From NCBI RefSeq assembly GCF_000730425.1, contig NZ_CP008896.1, forward strand, positions 1,364,001 through 1,428,000: 64,000 nt of DNA, written 5' to 3'. The stretch comes from Pseudomonas fluorescens (GTDB taxonomy: Bacteria; Pseudomonadota; Gammaproteobacteria; Pseudomonadales; Pseudomonadaceae). The position numbers and the translations under genes were made by a program. The first letter of the stretch is position 1. The number at the start of each line of letters is the position of its first letter. The notes under the pieces are model-generated. The model searched no databases and was not told where the DNA came from. It saw nothing but the letters and a program-made list of their open reading frames with translations. Positions 51,342 through 60,285 of the stretch are shown here, in pieces.

Positions 51342-52382
51342 ATGAAGCCGGCACCGGTGCGCCTCGGGGACTTATCGGTGGGCATCGTGCATACCCTGGC
51401 CGACGCCATCCTCAGCCACGGCCTGGACCCGCAACCGCTGCTGTTGCAATACGGCCTGGACCCGGCGCGCTTGAGCGAACTCGGCGCACGCCTGTCGATC
51501 CCCCGCTACATGCGCCTGGGCCACGCGGCCATCCAGTTGACCGGCGACCCCGGACTGGGCCTGCGCATGGGCCAACTGAGCCGCATGAACCAACTGGGCC
51601 TGGCGGGCGTCACCGCCGCCCAGGCGCCCAACGTGCGCGAAGCCGTGCGCGCCCTGACGCGCTTCGAGGCCCTGTACGGCGCCAACTACCGCGGCCAGTC
51701 GAGCTTTCATGAAGACCCCCGGGGCGCCTGGCTGCGTTTCTATTCCATCAGCCCGTACAACGCCTATAACCGCTTCGTGGTGGACTCGATTCTGGCCGGC
51801 TGGCTGCATCAGATGGCGAGTTTGTGCCAGCAGCCGGTGGTGGCCGAACGGATCGAAATCGAATTCGCCACACCGGACTACAGCGCAAGCTACAACGTGC
51901 TGGGCGATTGCCCGATCCAGTTCGGCGCCGAACTCAATCAACTGCGCCTGAGCCAGCACAGCCTGGGCCTGCGCAACCCGCAGCACTGCCCAAGTACCTG
52001 GAACCTGCTGTTGCAACTGTGTGAAAGGGAACTGGAGCAACTGACCCGCACCCGCAGCCTGCGCGAGCGCATCACGCGCTTGCTGGGGCCGATGCTCAAT
52101 GGCGGCCGGGAACCCGACCTGGAAGAAGTGGCGGCACGCCTGAAGCTGCCAACCTGGACCTTGCGGCGCAAACTGGCCGAGGAAGGCACTCAGTTTCGCG
52201 CCATTCTCAACGACACCCGTCGTGACCTGGCCATGACCTACATTCGCGATACAGAACTGGCGTTTGGAGAAATTGCCTATTTGCTCGGTTTTGCCTCAGC
52301 GGAAGCCTTTCAACGGGCCTTCAAGCGCTGGAACAACCAGACTCCAGGGGAGTTTCGCCGCAGTCAGCGACAGTCTGCCTGA
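51342..52382 (+). CDS. AraC-family regulator with OruR/arabinose-binding-type N-terminal domain
   Basis: 346 residues. The N-terminal ligand domain (about 20-210) resembles the Arabinose_bd domain of OruR/ArgR-like AraC proteins. The C-terminal double helix-turn-helix (about 255-340) includes DLEEVAARLKLPTWTLRRKLAEEG and ELAFGEIAYLLGFASAEAFQRAFKRW. It lies 4 bp after the nitrilase-like gene, which suggests coupled expression. Effector and targets are unknown. Confidence 0.92.
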   Translation: MKPAPVRLGDLSVGIVHTLADAILSHGLDPQPLLLQYGLDPARLSELGARLSIPRYMRLGHAAIQLTGDPGLGLRMGQLSRMNQLGLAGVTAAQAPNVREAVRALTRFEALYGANYRGQSSFHEDPRGAWLRFYSISPYNAYNRFVVDSILAGWLHQMASLCQQPVVAERIEIEFATPDYSASYNVLGDCPIQFGAELNQLRLSQHSLGLRNPQHCPSTWNLLLQLCERELEQLTRTRSLRERITRLLGPMLNGGREPDLEEVAARLKLPTWTLRRKLAEEGTQFRAILNDTRRDLAMTYIRDTELAFGEIAYLLGFASAEAFQRAFKRWNNQTPGEFRRSQRQSA

Positions 52383-52389
52383 CGCCCGT

Positions 52390-52476
52390 CTACAACTCGG
52401 TGGCATCGTCAGCCGGGTCCAAAGGGTCCAGCTCAAAGGCCTGGTATTCCAGCAGCTCTTCTTGATAATCGTCCAT
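52390..52476 (-). CDS. 28-residue acidic small protein
   Basis: MDDYQEELLEYQAFELDPLD followed by PADDATEL and a TAG stop. A strong ribosome binding site (AAGGAG) lies 6 bases before the ATG. The peptide is very acidic (11 Asp/Glu of 28, no Lys or Arg). It is convergent with the AraC gene and ends 7 bp from it. I have some memory of similar short annotated proteins in Pseudomonas but cannot verify it; no function is known. Confidence 0.6.
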   Translation of the reverse strand: MDDYQEELLEYQAFELDPLDPADDATEL

Positions 52477-52630
52477 CGTCGACTCCTTGTGTAATCAAAG
52501 CAGGTTGCTCAAGTGACCTGCATCACCAGCCTAAAGTGCCGTCGTGACGTAAAAAAGACAGGGTCATGACGTTCCTGCGCTTGAAGATCAAACGTAGCAG
52601 CCAGGCGCGGATTTAATCGCATCAAATAAA

Positions 52631-52656
52631 TGCAACTGCAACCATTGCAATTGCAA
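52631..52656. promoter_or_regulatory. TTGCAATTGCAA operator upstream of the E1-like gene
   Basis: A perfect 12-bp palindrome, TTGCAATTGCAA (52645-52656), is preceded by the related TGCAACTGCAA (52631-52641), about 55 bp before the GTG start. The same palindrome occurs at 54302-54313 between marR and the E1 gene, which suggests a common MarR target. Confidence 0.65.
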
Positions 52657-52711
52657 TCAAATACCGACTTCCATTAGGGTGATGCTCTCCACCACCAATG
52701 GGAGGCGACTC

Positions 52712-53734
52712 GTGACTGCCAGCACTGCGCAATCCGCACAAATCTGCATCGACATCCTGAACGATCAGCCACCGCCCCGTAGCTCACCGCTGTATACGGT
52801 GATGGCCATGGCCAACACCCTGGAGTTCAGCCCGGCGACACGCCGGCAAGCCTGGGTCATTCGCGGCCAGTCCTCTTCCAGGCGCATTGCCGCCTGGCCC
52901 ACCTGGTTTGCTCGTAACAGCGGGGAAAAACCGCTGTTGTACCTGCACAGCGCCACCTCATCGGCACAGCTGTGTGCCCTCTCCCGTGGCACCGAACAAC
53001 GGGGGATTCTGTGTAACGATATCCAGACCCGCCCCACCACTTGGCCCAGAGGCGCGCACCCGTCACTCCCGCTCTGGCTGGCCAGCAACCCGCAGTGCAC
53101 CCCCTATGACCCGGCCTCCGGCGAGGAAACCCGGGCAATTGTCCTGGCAGGCCTGCATGCGTTGTATATCGACGGCAGGCCCGGCTTCTATTACCTGGCC
53201 CTGCATGACCAGGACGACGGGCCGGGATTGGCGCCCCAAGACCGCGAGGATGCAATCAAGGGAATGTACCGGATCGGCCGCGAGCCAGCGGCCCGATTGC
53301 AGGTGCGCTTGCTGGGCGCAGGCTACGCGTTTGCAGAAGTGCTGCATGCCGCAAGGTTGCTGGAGACGGACTGGAACGTGTCGGCGCAGCTATGGAGCTG
53401 CCCCAGCTACACCCGGCTGGCGCGGGAGGCACGTGCCGCCGAGCGCTGGAATCGCCTGCATCCACTGGCTGAAAAACGCAGCAGTCACTTGCGCGATTGC
53501 CTGGCGGGCAACGACAGCCCGGTGATCGCGGTCACCGGCTATCCGCAATCCGTCGTCGACCCACTGGCGGCCCATGTGGATGCACGCTTTGTCGCCCTGG
53601 GCGCCGGCTCAGTCCAGCCGGCGCCACCTGACCGCTACTGGATTGCCGCGCTGGCCTTGAAAGCACTGGCAGAGGATGGGCGGATCGAACCGCAGCAAGT
53701 GGAGCGTGCACTACGGCGCTACCCCCTCGGATGA
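52712..53734 (+). CDS. Truncated, degenerate pyruvate dehydrogenase E1-like protein
   Basis: 340 residues from GTG at 52712, fixed by the GGGAGG ribosome binding site six bases upstream. It aligns by eye only to the C-terminal part of AceE: YDPASGEETRAIVLAGLHAL, DREDAIKGMYRI, VRLLGAGYAFAEVL, AERWNRLHPLAEKR, ALALKALAEDGRIE. The TPP-binding N-terminal domain (GDGEMD...N) is absent, and the active-site segment QHDDGHS of the neighbouring E1 is missing (region around GILCNDIQTRP). It should therefore be inactive as E1. It is intact as an ORF and has the same upstream palindrome as the full E1 gene, so it may be a regulatory partner. Function unknown. Confidence 0.72.
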   Translation: MTASTAQSAQICIDILNDQPPPRSSPLYTVMAMANTLEFSPATRRQAWVIRGQSSSRRIAAWPTWFARNSGEKPLLYLHSATSSAQLCALSRGTEQRGILCNDIQTRPTTWPRGAHPSLPLWLASNPQCTPYDPASGEETRAIVLAGLHALYIDGRPGFYYLALHDQDDGPGLAPQDREDAIKGMYRIGREPAARLQVRLLGAGYAFAEVLHAARLLETDWNVSAQLWSCPSYTRLAREARAAERWNRLHPLAEKRSSHLRDCLAGNDSPVIAVTGYPQSVVDPLAAHVDARFVALGAGSVQPAPPDRYWIAALALKALAEDGRIEPQQVERALRRYPLG

Positions 53735-53752
53735 GCGCGAATGCGCCCTTGC

Positions 53753-54232
53753 CTATGGTGTTTCGGGCCTGCGCCGTCCCCGGGTTTGCACACCGGCCTG
53801 CATCGCCAGCCCGGCCGTACGTTCCAACGCATCGGCGAAGCCCTGGCGTTGCTGTGCATCGAGTTGCGAGAGGAACAGTTCATCCACGGTACTTTCGTAG
53901 ATGCCCCACATCTTTTTGCGCAACACCCGGCCCTCATCGGTGATCGAGGCAAACGCGGCGCGCCCATCGCCCTCGCAGCGCGAACGCACCACCAGGCCGT
54001 CCTTTTCCAGGCGGTCCACCAGGCGCGTCAGGTTGTAGCGCTCGATGGCCAGCACATCGGCCAATTCATGCATGCGCCGGGTGCCATCAGGACCGCTTTC
54101 CAAGCCCCACAGCGCGTCGTACCAGGCGTATGGCGGCAGGCCGGCCAGGGCCAGGCGCCGTTCTATTTCACGGATGACCGTCCTATGGGCCCTGACAAAA
54201 CGGAACCAGACATCAGGCTCTTTCGACGACAT
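53753..54232 (-). CDS. MarR-family regulator of the E1 island
   Basis: 159 residues from MSSKEPDVWFRFVRAHR; an in-frame ATG at 54277 would add 15 residues, and neither start has a strong ribosome binding site. Winged helix: MHELADVLAIERYNLTRLVDRLEKDGLV, wing signature GDGRAAFASITDEG. It is convergent with the E1-like gene (18 bp apart) and divergent from the full-length E1 gene. The shared TTGCAATTGCAA palindrome upstream of both is its likely operator. Confidence 0.9.
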   Translation of the reverse strand: MSSKEPDVWFRFVRAHRTVIREIERRLALAGLPPYAWYDALWGLESGPDGTRRMHELADVLAIERYNLTRLVDRLEKDGLVVRSRCEGDGRAAFASITDEGRVLRKKMWGIYESTVDELFLSQLDAQQRQGFADALERTAGLAMQAGVQTRGRRRPETP

Positions 54233-54301
54233 GCAACACCATCCGGGGAATTCGAGAAGGTTGCAATGGTAGCGCATCCCGCGCTAGATTCAGGCATGTA
54301 G

Positions 54302-54313
54302 TTGCAATTGCAA
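54302..54313. promoter_or_regulatory. TTGCAATTGCAA operator between marR and the E1 gene
   Basis: A perfect 12-bp palindrome in the 156-bp divergent region, identical to that at 52645-52656. It could serve both directions, autoregulating the MarR gene and controlling the E1 gene. Confidence 0.65.
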
Positions 54314-54388
54314 TTACTTTCGCCGCGTGCCGAATCACCCTCCCACAAGGAGTCCGCACGTTGATATCCGTACCCCCTGGAGCCTCAC

Positions 54389-57049
54389 ATGAACGCGAAC
54401 AACGCAGTAAGACTCGACGACGATCCACAGGAAACCCGCGAATGGCTGGAGTCCATCGAGTCGGTGCTCTCCACCGAAGGCCGCCCGCGAGCCCATTACC
54501 TGATCGATCAGTTGCTGGATTTCGACGTAGCGCGACATGGCGACTTCCATGGGCGGGTCACCACGCCCTACGTCAACACCATCGCGGTGGAGCGGCAACT
54601 GCCCTACCCCGGCAACCAGACCATCGAACGCCGACTCAATGCGTTTATCCGTTGGAATGCCATGGCCATGGTCTTGCGCGCCGGAAAGCATTCGGGCGTA
54701 GGTGGGCATATCGCCACCTATGCGTCGGCCGCGGTGCTGTATGACGTAGGCTTTGACCATTTCTTCCGTGGCCGAACCGAGACCTTCGCCGGTGACCTGG
54801 TGTACATCCAGGGCCACTCTTCGCCAGGTGTTTACGGGCGTGCCTACCTCGAAGGGCGCATCAATGAAGCACAACTCGACAACTTCCGTCGCGAGACCGG
54901 CGGCAAGGGCCTGTCGTCCTACCCCCACCCCCGGCTGATGTCGGACTTCTGGCAGTTTCCTACCGTGTCTATGGGCCTGGGGCCGATCACTGCGGCCTAC
55001 CAGGCGCGATTCATGCGTTACCTGGACCTGCGCACCCTCAAGCCTGAGGAGGGACGCAAGGTCTGGGCATTCCTGGGGGATGGCGAGATGGACCAGCCGG
55101 AATCCCTCGCTGCCATCTCCCTGGCGGGGCGCGAGAAATTGGATAACCTGATTTTCGTGGTCAACTGCAACCTGCAACGCCTCGACGGCCCGGTGCGTGG
55201 CAATGCCAAAGTGATCCAGGAGTTCGAAAGCCTGTACCGCGCGGCCGGCTGGAACGTGATCAAAGTCATCTGGGGCGGTGGCTGGGATGCCCTGCTGGAA
55301 AAGGACCGCAGCGGCCTGTTGCGCCAGCGCATGATGGAATGCGTGGACGGCGACTATCAGAACTACAAGTCGCAAAACGGCGCCTATGTGCGTGAGCACT
55401 TCTTCGGCAAATATCCAGAGTTGCGGGCACTGGTGGCACATCTTTCCGATGATGAGATCTGGAAACTCTCACGGGGTGGCCATGATCCCGACAAGGTCTA
55501 CAACGCCTATGCCGCGGCCATTCGCCATACGGGGCAGCCGACTGTGATCCTGGCGAAAACCGTCAAGGGCTTTGGCATGGGCGAGGCTGGCGAGGGCCAG
55601 AACATCAATCACCAACTCAAGAAAATGGGCGCCGAGGCCGTCAAGGCGTTTCGCGACCGGTTCGGCCTGGAGGTGGCTGACGACCAACTGGCAGAAATCC
55701 CCTATCTCAAGCCCGCTGCAAACAGCGAAGAAGCACGCTATTTTGCCGCACGGCGCCAGGCCCAGGGCGGCTATATTCCTGCCCGGCACAGTACGGTGCC
55801 AGCGCTGAAAATCCCTGCGCTCGAGACGTTTGCCACCCAACTCAAGGACACGGGCGAGCGCGCCATCTCCACCACCATGGCCTTCGTGCGTATCCTCGGC
55901 ACCCTGCTCAAGGACCCAAACCTGGGCAAGCTGATCGTGCCGATCGTGCCCGACGAGTCCCGAACCTTCGGCATGGAAAGCCTGTTCCGCCAGATTGGCA
56001 TTCACTCTGCCGTGGGCCAACTCTATACCCCGCAAGACGCCGGGCAATTGAGCTACTACAAAGAGAGCAAAGACGGGCAGATCCTACAGGAAGGCCTGAA
56101 TGAGTCCGGCGCGTTTTCTTCATGGATCGCCGCCAGCACGTCCTACGCCAACCACGGCCTGATGACGCTGCCCTTCTATATTTTCTATTCGATGTTCGGC
56201 TTCCAGCGTGTCGGCGACCTGGCCTGGGCCGCAGGTGATGCGCGGGCCCGTGGCTTCCTGCTGGGGGCTACCGCCGGGCGTACCACCTTGATGGGCGAAG
56301 GCTTGCAGCACGATGACGGGCATAGCCAGGTGTTGGCCTCGGTGATCCCTTGCTGCATATCCTACGATCCAACCTTTGCCTACGAGCTTGCGGTAATCAT
56401 TCGTGAAGGCATGCGGCGCATGTACGTCGAACAGGAGGATATTTACTACTACATCACCCTGCTCAACGAAAACTACCCGCACCCGGCCATGCCCGAAGGT
56501 ATCGAGGATGGAATTCTCAAGGGCATGTATCGACTGAAGGCGGGGCAGCAGGCCCAGGTGCAACTGATGGGCAGCGGCGCGATCCTGCGCGAAGTGATCG
56601 CGGCTGCGGATTTGCTGCGCGAGGATTTTGCCGTGGGCAGTGACGTCTGGAGTGTCACCAGCCTCACCGAACTGCGCCGCGAGGGCCATGCGGTGGAGCG
56701 CTGGAACCTCTTGCATCCGCAGGACGTGCCACGTACCAGCTACGTGGAACAATGCCTGGCGAACCACGCGGGGCCTGTGGTGATTGCCACCGACTACATG
56801 AAGATCTTCGCCGACCAGATTCGCCCGTTCGTGACGGGCAGGCGTTTTGTCGCACTGGGCACCGATGGTTTTGGCCAGTCCGATACCCGCCAAGCGTTGC
56901 GTGAGTTCTTCGAGGTGGACCGCCATTTCATTGTATTGGCGGCATTGAAGGCCCTGGCTGACGACGGCCTGATCAGCCGCACCACGGTTAGCGAGGCGAT
57001 CAGCCGCTACGGGATCGACGTCGACAAAGCCGACCCAGCCAGCGCGTAG
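54389..57049 (+). CDS. Homodimeric pyruvate dehydrogenase-type E1 (AceE paralogue)
   Basis: 886 residues, full length. TPP motif GDGEMDQPES (about 230-239) with NCNLQRLDGPV (about 258), and catalytic GEGLQHDDGHS (His about 640), are intact. It decarboxylates a 2-oxoacid and acylates an E2 lipoyl group. No aceF or lipoyl E2 follows, so it is not the main aceEF locus. It may serve a borrowed E2 or use another 2-oxoacid, as recalled for MdeB, a 2-oxobutyrate dehydrogenase E1 of P. putida; that is inference. The next gene's stop directly abuts its TAG in convergent orientation. Confidence 0.92.
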   Translation: MNANNAVRLDDDPQETREWLESIESVLSTEGRPRAHYLIDQLLDFDVARHGDFHGRVTTPYVNTIAVERQLPYPGNQTIERRLNAFIRWNAMAMVLRAGKHSGVGGHIATYASAAVLYDVGFDHFFRGRTETFAGDLVYIQGHSSPGVYGRAYLEGRINEAQLDNFRRETGGKGLSSYPHPRLMSDFWQFPTVSMGLGPITAAYQARFMRYLDLRTLKPEEGRKVWAFLGDGEMDQPESLAAISLAGREKLDNLIFVVNCNLQRLDGPVRGNAKVIQEFESLYRAAGWNVIKVIWGGGWDALLEKDRSGLLRQRMMECVDGDYQNYKSQNGAYVREHFFGKYPELRALVAHLSDDEIWKLSRGGHDPDKVYNAYAAAIRHTGQPTVILAKTVKGFGMGEAGEGQNINHQLKKMGAEAVKAFRDRFGLEVADDQLAEIPYLKPAANSEEARYFAARRQAQGGYIPARHSTVPALKIPALETFATQLKDTGERAISTTMAFVRILGTLLKDPNLGKLIVPIVPDESRTFGMESLFRQIGIHSAVGQLYTPQDAGQLSYYKESKDGQILQEGLNESGAFSSWIAASTSYANHGLMTLPFYIFYSMFGFQRVGDLAWAAGDARARGFLLGATAGRTTLMGEGLQHDDGHSQVLASVIPCCISYDPTFAYELAVIIREGMRRMYVEQEDIYYYITLLNENYPHPAMPEGIEDGILKGMYRLKAGQQAQVQLMGSGAILREVIAAADLLREDFAVGSDVWSVTSLTELRREGHAVERWNLLHPQDVPRTSYVEQCLANHAGPVVIATDYMKIFADQIRPFVTGRRFVALGTDGFGQSDTRQALREFFEVDRHFIVLAALKALADDGLISRTTVSEAISRYGIDVDKADPASA

Positions 57050-57841
57050 CTACTGGCCGGTGGCCGGCAGCGGCGGAATTGCCTCTGTCGGTGCCGGCAA
57101 CACAGGCATAGCCGGCGCTTCTGCCGGCGCTTGCTGCGGAGCAATCGGCGTGGCCTCAACCGGCGGCGCAAGCGGCTCCGAGACCACCGGAGCGACAGGT
57201 ACAGGCGGCATTTCTTTCGGCGCTTCTACCTTGTCCACCACCGGCGCGGGCTTGGGTTCTGGTACGCCAAGGTCAGCCTTTGGCACTTGTGGGATATGCT
57301 CGGCGGCTTTCACTTCCTGGGGCAGGAACACATCCACCAAGGCAAAGTAGCGGTCATAGAATTTGGCCGAGGTGACCGTCTCGCTGGCCACTTTGACCAT
57401 CGAGTCATCGGTGGAGCCGATCGGCATCGATACCGAACCGAGCACACCCACTCCCAGGCTGGCGGAGTTGTTGACCTTCTTCAGCGCGTAGCGATCCTGC
57501 AGGGCGTTGGCAAACATGGTCGCATGATGCTCACCGCTGCCATCTTCGGCACAAACCACGTTGAAACTGATCTGCAGGTGGGTCTCACCAGTCTGCTGGA
57601 AACTTTTGTTACCGCTCACCAGCTTCGGGTCGCTGCTGGTGATGATGTAGCCCTGGCTGAGCAACGCCCGGCGTGCCGCTTCGCAGGCCGCGACATCGCT
57701 GACCGGGTAATTGCGCGAAAACGTACCGGAATCGTCGAAACTCTCATGTTCGTAGATAGCGGTCTTGGGCGACGAGCAGCCCGTGGCGCCTGCCAGCACC
57801 AGCGCAAGCGCGAGGCCACGCAAGTGAAATGAAGTCGACAT
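57050..57841 (-). CDS. DUF2242 lipoprotein
   Basis: 263 residues. A signal peptide ends in a lipobox, LAGATGC, so Cys22 is probably lipidated. The folded region (about 25-180), with VSDVAACEAARRALLSQGY and DRYALKKVNNSASLGVGVLG, matches DUF2242. The last 80 residues are rich in Pro and Ala (PVPVAPVVSEPLAPPVEATP), as in flexible tethers. Function is unknown. Its TAG directly abuts the TAG of the convergent E1 gene (TAGCTA). Confidence 0.87.
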   Translation of the reverse strand: MSTSFHLRGLALALVLAGATGCSSPKTAIYEHESFDDSGTFSRNYPVSDVAACEAARRALLSQGYIITSSDPKLVSGNKSFQQTGETHLQISFNVVCAEDGSGEHHATMFANALQDRYALKKVNNSASLGVGVLGSVSMPIGSTDDSMVKVASETVTSAKFYDRYFALVDVFLPQEVKAAEHIPQVPKADLGVPEPKPAPVVDKVEAPKEMPPVPVAPVVSEPLAPPVEATPIAPQQAPAEAPAMPVLPAPTEAIPPLPATGQ

Positions 57842-57885
57842 TGATCATCCTGAGGAAAACGTTCAGGGCGCTATTGTGCAACAGA

Positions 57886-58257
57886 TCACGGGGTGCGCGC
57901 GCGGATTCCTGTTGGTAAAACGCCTCCGGCCGACTCGACGCGCGGCGCAGGAAAAAGCCTGGCGCTCAGATGGTCGATAAACACTCGCCGTTTGGGCGGG
58001 GCATGCCGGTTCGACGCACTCGTGTCCGGCAGGCAGGCGATTCCCAGGCCCTCGTGCACCATATGGTTCAGGGACTCGATGGTGCTGCTGATCAGCGGCG
58101 CGCGCAGCACCGGCTCGGCTGTGAGCGTGATACGGCGGGTGCTGCGATGAAACAGCCGCACACCCAGGCGTTGTTCCATGCGCGCAATAGTCTTGCCCAC
58201 GACCGAGGACGGCCCCCTACTCTGCTCGATGCCCTGATGCCTTGAATAAGGACCCAC
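57886..58257 (-). pseudogene. LysR regulator pseudogene
   Basis: A 123-codon frame joins two separate parts of a LysR protein. The helix-turn-helix end SSVVGKTIARMEQRLGVRLF with HRSTRRITLTAEP is present, but the first 25 or so residues are lost. Then it jumps to TIESLNHMVHEGLGIACLPD, which normally lies near residue 230. About 150 codons are deleted in between. It cannot make a working regulator. Confidence 0.78.
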
Positions 58258-58264
58258 ACAAAAA

Positions 58265-58290
58265 ACCCCGGCATTCAGGCCGGGGTCTTT
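58265..58290. terminator. Terminator downstream of ppiD
   Basis: ACCCCGGC-attcag-GCCGGGGT with an A-run before and a T-run after; usable from either side. Confidence 0.9.
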
Positions 58291-58311
58291 TTTTGCTGCT
58301 GTATCACACCA

Positions 58312-60183
58312 TCAGAACCGCTTGATATCAGCCTTGGCTTCGAGTTCCTTGCGGAACGCAGCGAAGTCCTGCTGGCCGACCCGTGAAGCGAGGAAGCGAC
58401 GATATTGCTCCTTCTCTTCATCGGTTGGCGCAGCGCCTTCGTTGACGTTGTTCAAGCGCACGATCACCAAGCTGCCATCCGGCAGGGTCACGTCGGTAAA
58501 GGTCGGTTTGTCCTTCGCCGCCGGCTTGGCCATGCGGAACAGCGCTTGCAGCACAGCAGGCTCGACACCTTCCTGGCCACGGGTGGCGGCTTCGGTGACT
58601 TTCCAGGCCTGGCCATCAACCGGCTTGTCCAACGCCAGCTTGCCATCGCGCAGGTTGGCAATCAGCTCGTCAGCGTGGGTCTTCGCCGCAGCGCTTGCGC
58701 GCTCCTTGGTCAACTGGGCACGAATGGCAGTCGCTACGCTTTCCAGGGGCAGTTGCGCAGGCTTGCGGTGCTCCTTGGCACGCAGGACCACGATGGTTTC
58801 CGGATCCAGTTCGATGGCGGTGCTGTTGGCACCCTCATCCAGCACTTCAGGACTGAAAGCAGCCTGGATCACGGCGCGGTTAGCCGCGATGCCTTCGCCA
58901 CCTTCACGGCCAAACGGCGCCGAGGTGTGTACGGTCAGCTTCAGATCCGAAGCGGGCTGGGCTAGGTCGGAGGCCTCGAATGCCGCATCTTCCAGTTGCT
59001 TGGTCGCCTCGACGAAGCGCTGCTCCACTTGCTGGGTCTTCAGCTCGCGGGTCAGCTTGTCTTTCAGGCTGGCGAACGATGGCACTTCTGGCGCTTCAAC
59101 ACCCAGCAGCTTGATCAGGTGCCAGCCGAAGCTGGAGCGTACCGGGGCCGAGACCTGATCCTTATTCAAGGCATACAGGGCACTTTCGAACTCAGGATCA
59201 TAGACACCAGGACCGGCAAAACCCAGGTCGCCGCCATTGTTGGCCGAACCCGGATCCTGGGAGAACTCCTTGGCCAGGGCCTCGAAGCTTTCGCCCTTGG
59301 CCAGGCGCGCCTGGACTTCTTCGATCTTGGCCTTGGCCTGGGCCTCGGTCACCTTGTCGTTGACCTCGATCAGAATGTGCGCGGCACGACGCTGTTCAGC
59401 GAGGTTGGCGGTTTCTTTCTCGTACAGGGCCTGCAGTTCATCGTCCTTGACCGTTACCTGATCGAAGAACGAAGCCTTCTTCAGCTCCAGGTAATCAATG
59501 ACGACCTGGTCCGGGGTCATGAACTCCTTGGCGTGCTGGTCGTAGTAAGCCTTGACCTCGTCGTCGGTGAGTGTCACGGCTGCTGGGTCGGCCTTGACGC
59601 TGACGGTGGCGAAATCACGGGTCTGTTTTTCCAGGCGCGCGAAGTTCTGTACTTCCTGATCAGTGACAAAACCGCTGCCGGCAATGCCTGCGCGCAGTTG
59701 GCCGATAAGCATTTCCTGGGTCAACATCTGACGGAACTGCATACGGCTGTAGCCCAGTTGACGGATCACCTGGTCGAAGCGTTCAGCGCTGAACTTGCCG
59801 TCTTCCTGGAACTCCGGCGTCTGCAGGATCACTTGGTCCAATGCAGCTTCCGAGAAGGAGAACTTCGAATCGGCCGCGCCTTGCAGCAGCAGCTTGCGGT
59901 CGATCAGGCCCTTGAGGGCCGCTTCGCGCAGCATTTTTTCATCCAGCAAGGACGCATCGAAGTCCTTGCCCAGTTGTTGCATCAGCTGCCGACGTTGCAT
60001 GTCGACGGCCTGGCTCAGCTCGTTTTGACTGATCTCTTCACCATTGACCTTGGCCGCGTCCTGGCTATTGGTCGTGGCCTGGAAAATGGCTTCGATACCG
60101 GTGAAAGCCATCAATACAACGATGAGCCCGATAATAGTCTTGGCAATCCAGCCTTGTGAATTGTCCCTGATATTCTGCAGCAT
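58312..60183 (-). CDS. ppiD: Periplasmic folding chaperone / peptidyl-prolyl isomerase D
   Basis: 623 residues. One N-terminal membrane anchor (about 12-33), a SurA_N-3-type domain with the NGEEISQNELSQAVD block, and a parvulin domain (about 265-360; RRAAHILIEVND, ALAKEFSQDPGSANNGGDLG and SAPVRSSFGWHLIKL) are visible. It is tethered on the periplasmic side near the Sec translocon and helps outer membrane proteins fold. It is downstream of hupB and lon, the usual order in Pseudomonas. Confidence 0.95.
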   Translation of the reverse strand: MLQNIRDNSQGWIAKTIIGLIVVLMAFTGIEAIFQATTNSQDAAKVNGEEISQNELSQAVDMQRRQLMQQLGKDFDASLLDEKMLREAALKGLIDRKLLLQGAADSKFSFSEAALDQVILQTPEFQEDGKFSAERFDQVIRQLGYSRMQFRQMLTQEMLIGQLRAGIAGSGFVTDQEVQNFARLEKQTRDFATVSVKADPAAVTLTDDEVKAYYDQHAKEFMTPDQVVIDYLELKKASFFDQVTVKDDELQALYEKETANLAEQRRAAHILIEVNDKVTEAQAKAKIEEVQARLAKGESFEALAKEFSQDPGSANNGGDLGFAGPGVYDPEFESALYALNKDQVSAPVRSSFGWHLIKLLGVEAPEVPSFASLKDKLTRELKTQQVEQRFVEATKQLEDAAFEASDLAQPASDLKLTVHTSAPFGREGGEGIAANRAVIQAAFSPEVLDEGANSTAIELDPETIVVLRAKEHRKPAQLPLESVATAIRAQLTKERASAAAKTHADELIANLRDGKLALDKPVDGQAWKVTEAATRGQEGVEPAVLQALFRMAKPAAKDKPTFTDVTLPDGSLVIVRLNNVNEGAAPTDEEKEQYRRFLASRVGQQDFAAFRKELEAKADIKRF

Positions 60184-60253
60184 GCGTCCCCCAGAAACGG
60201 TTGAACTTCAAAATTAGGCAACCGTGGAGCGTGGGTAGAATCCGGATAGAAGA

Positions 60254-60277
60254 AAGGCGCATCCGAGGATGCGCCTT
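60254..60277 (-). terminator. Terminator between the tRNA relic and ppiD (minus strand)
   Basis: AAGGCGCATC-CTCG-GATGCGCCTT on the minus strand, followed by TTCTTCT. It would end transcripts from hupB or the tRNA-like sequence. Confidence 0.8.
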
Positions 60278-60285
60278 CTCGTAAC

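Noticed and set aside
54389..57049. The main aceE gene of the pyruvate dehydrogenase complex.
   Set aside because: No aceF follows, a MarR gene is adjacent and a dead E1-like gene accompanies it; a separate aceEF locus is expected elsewhere.
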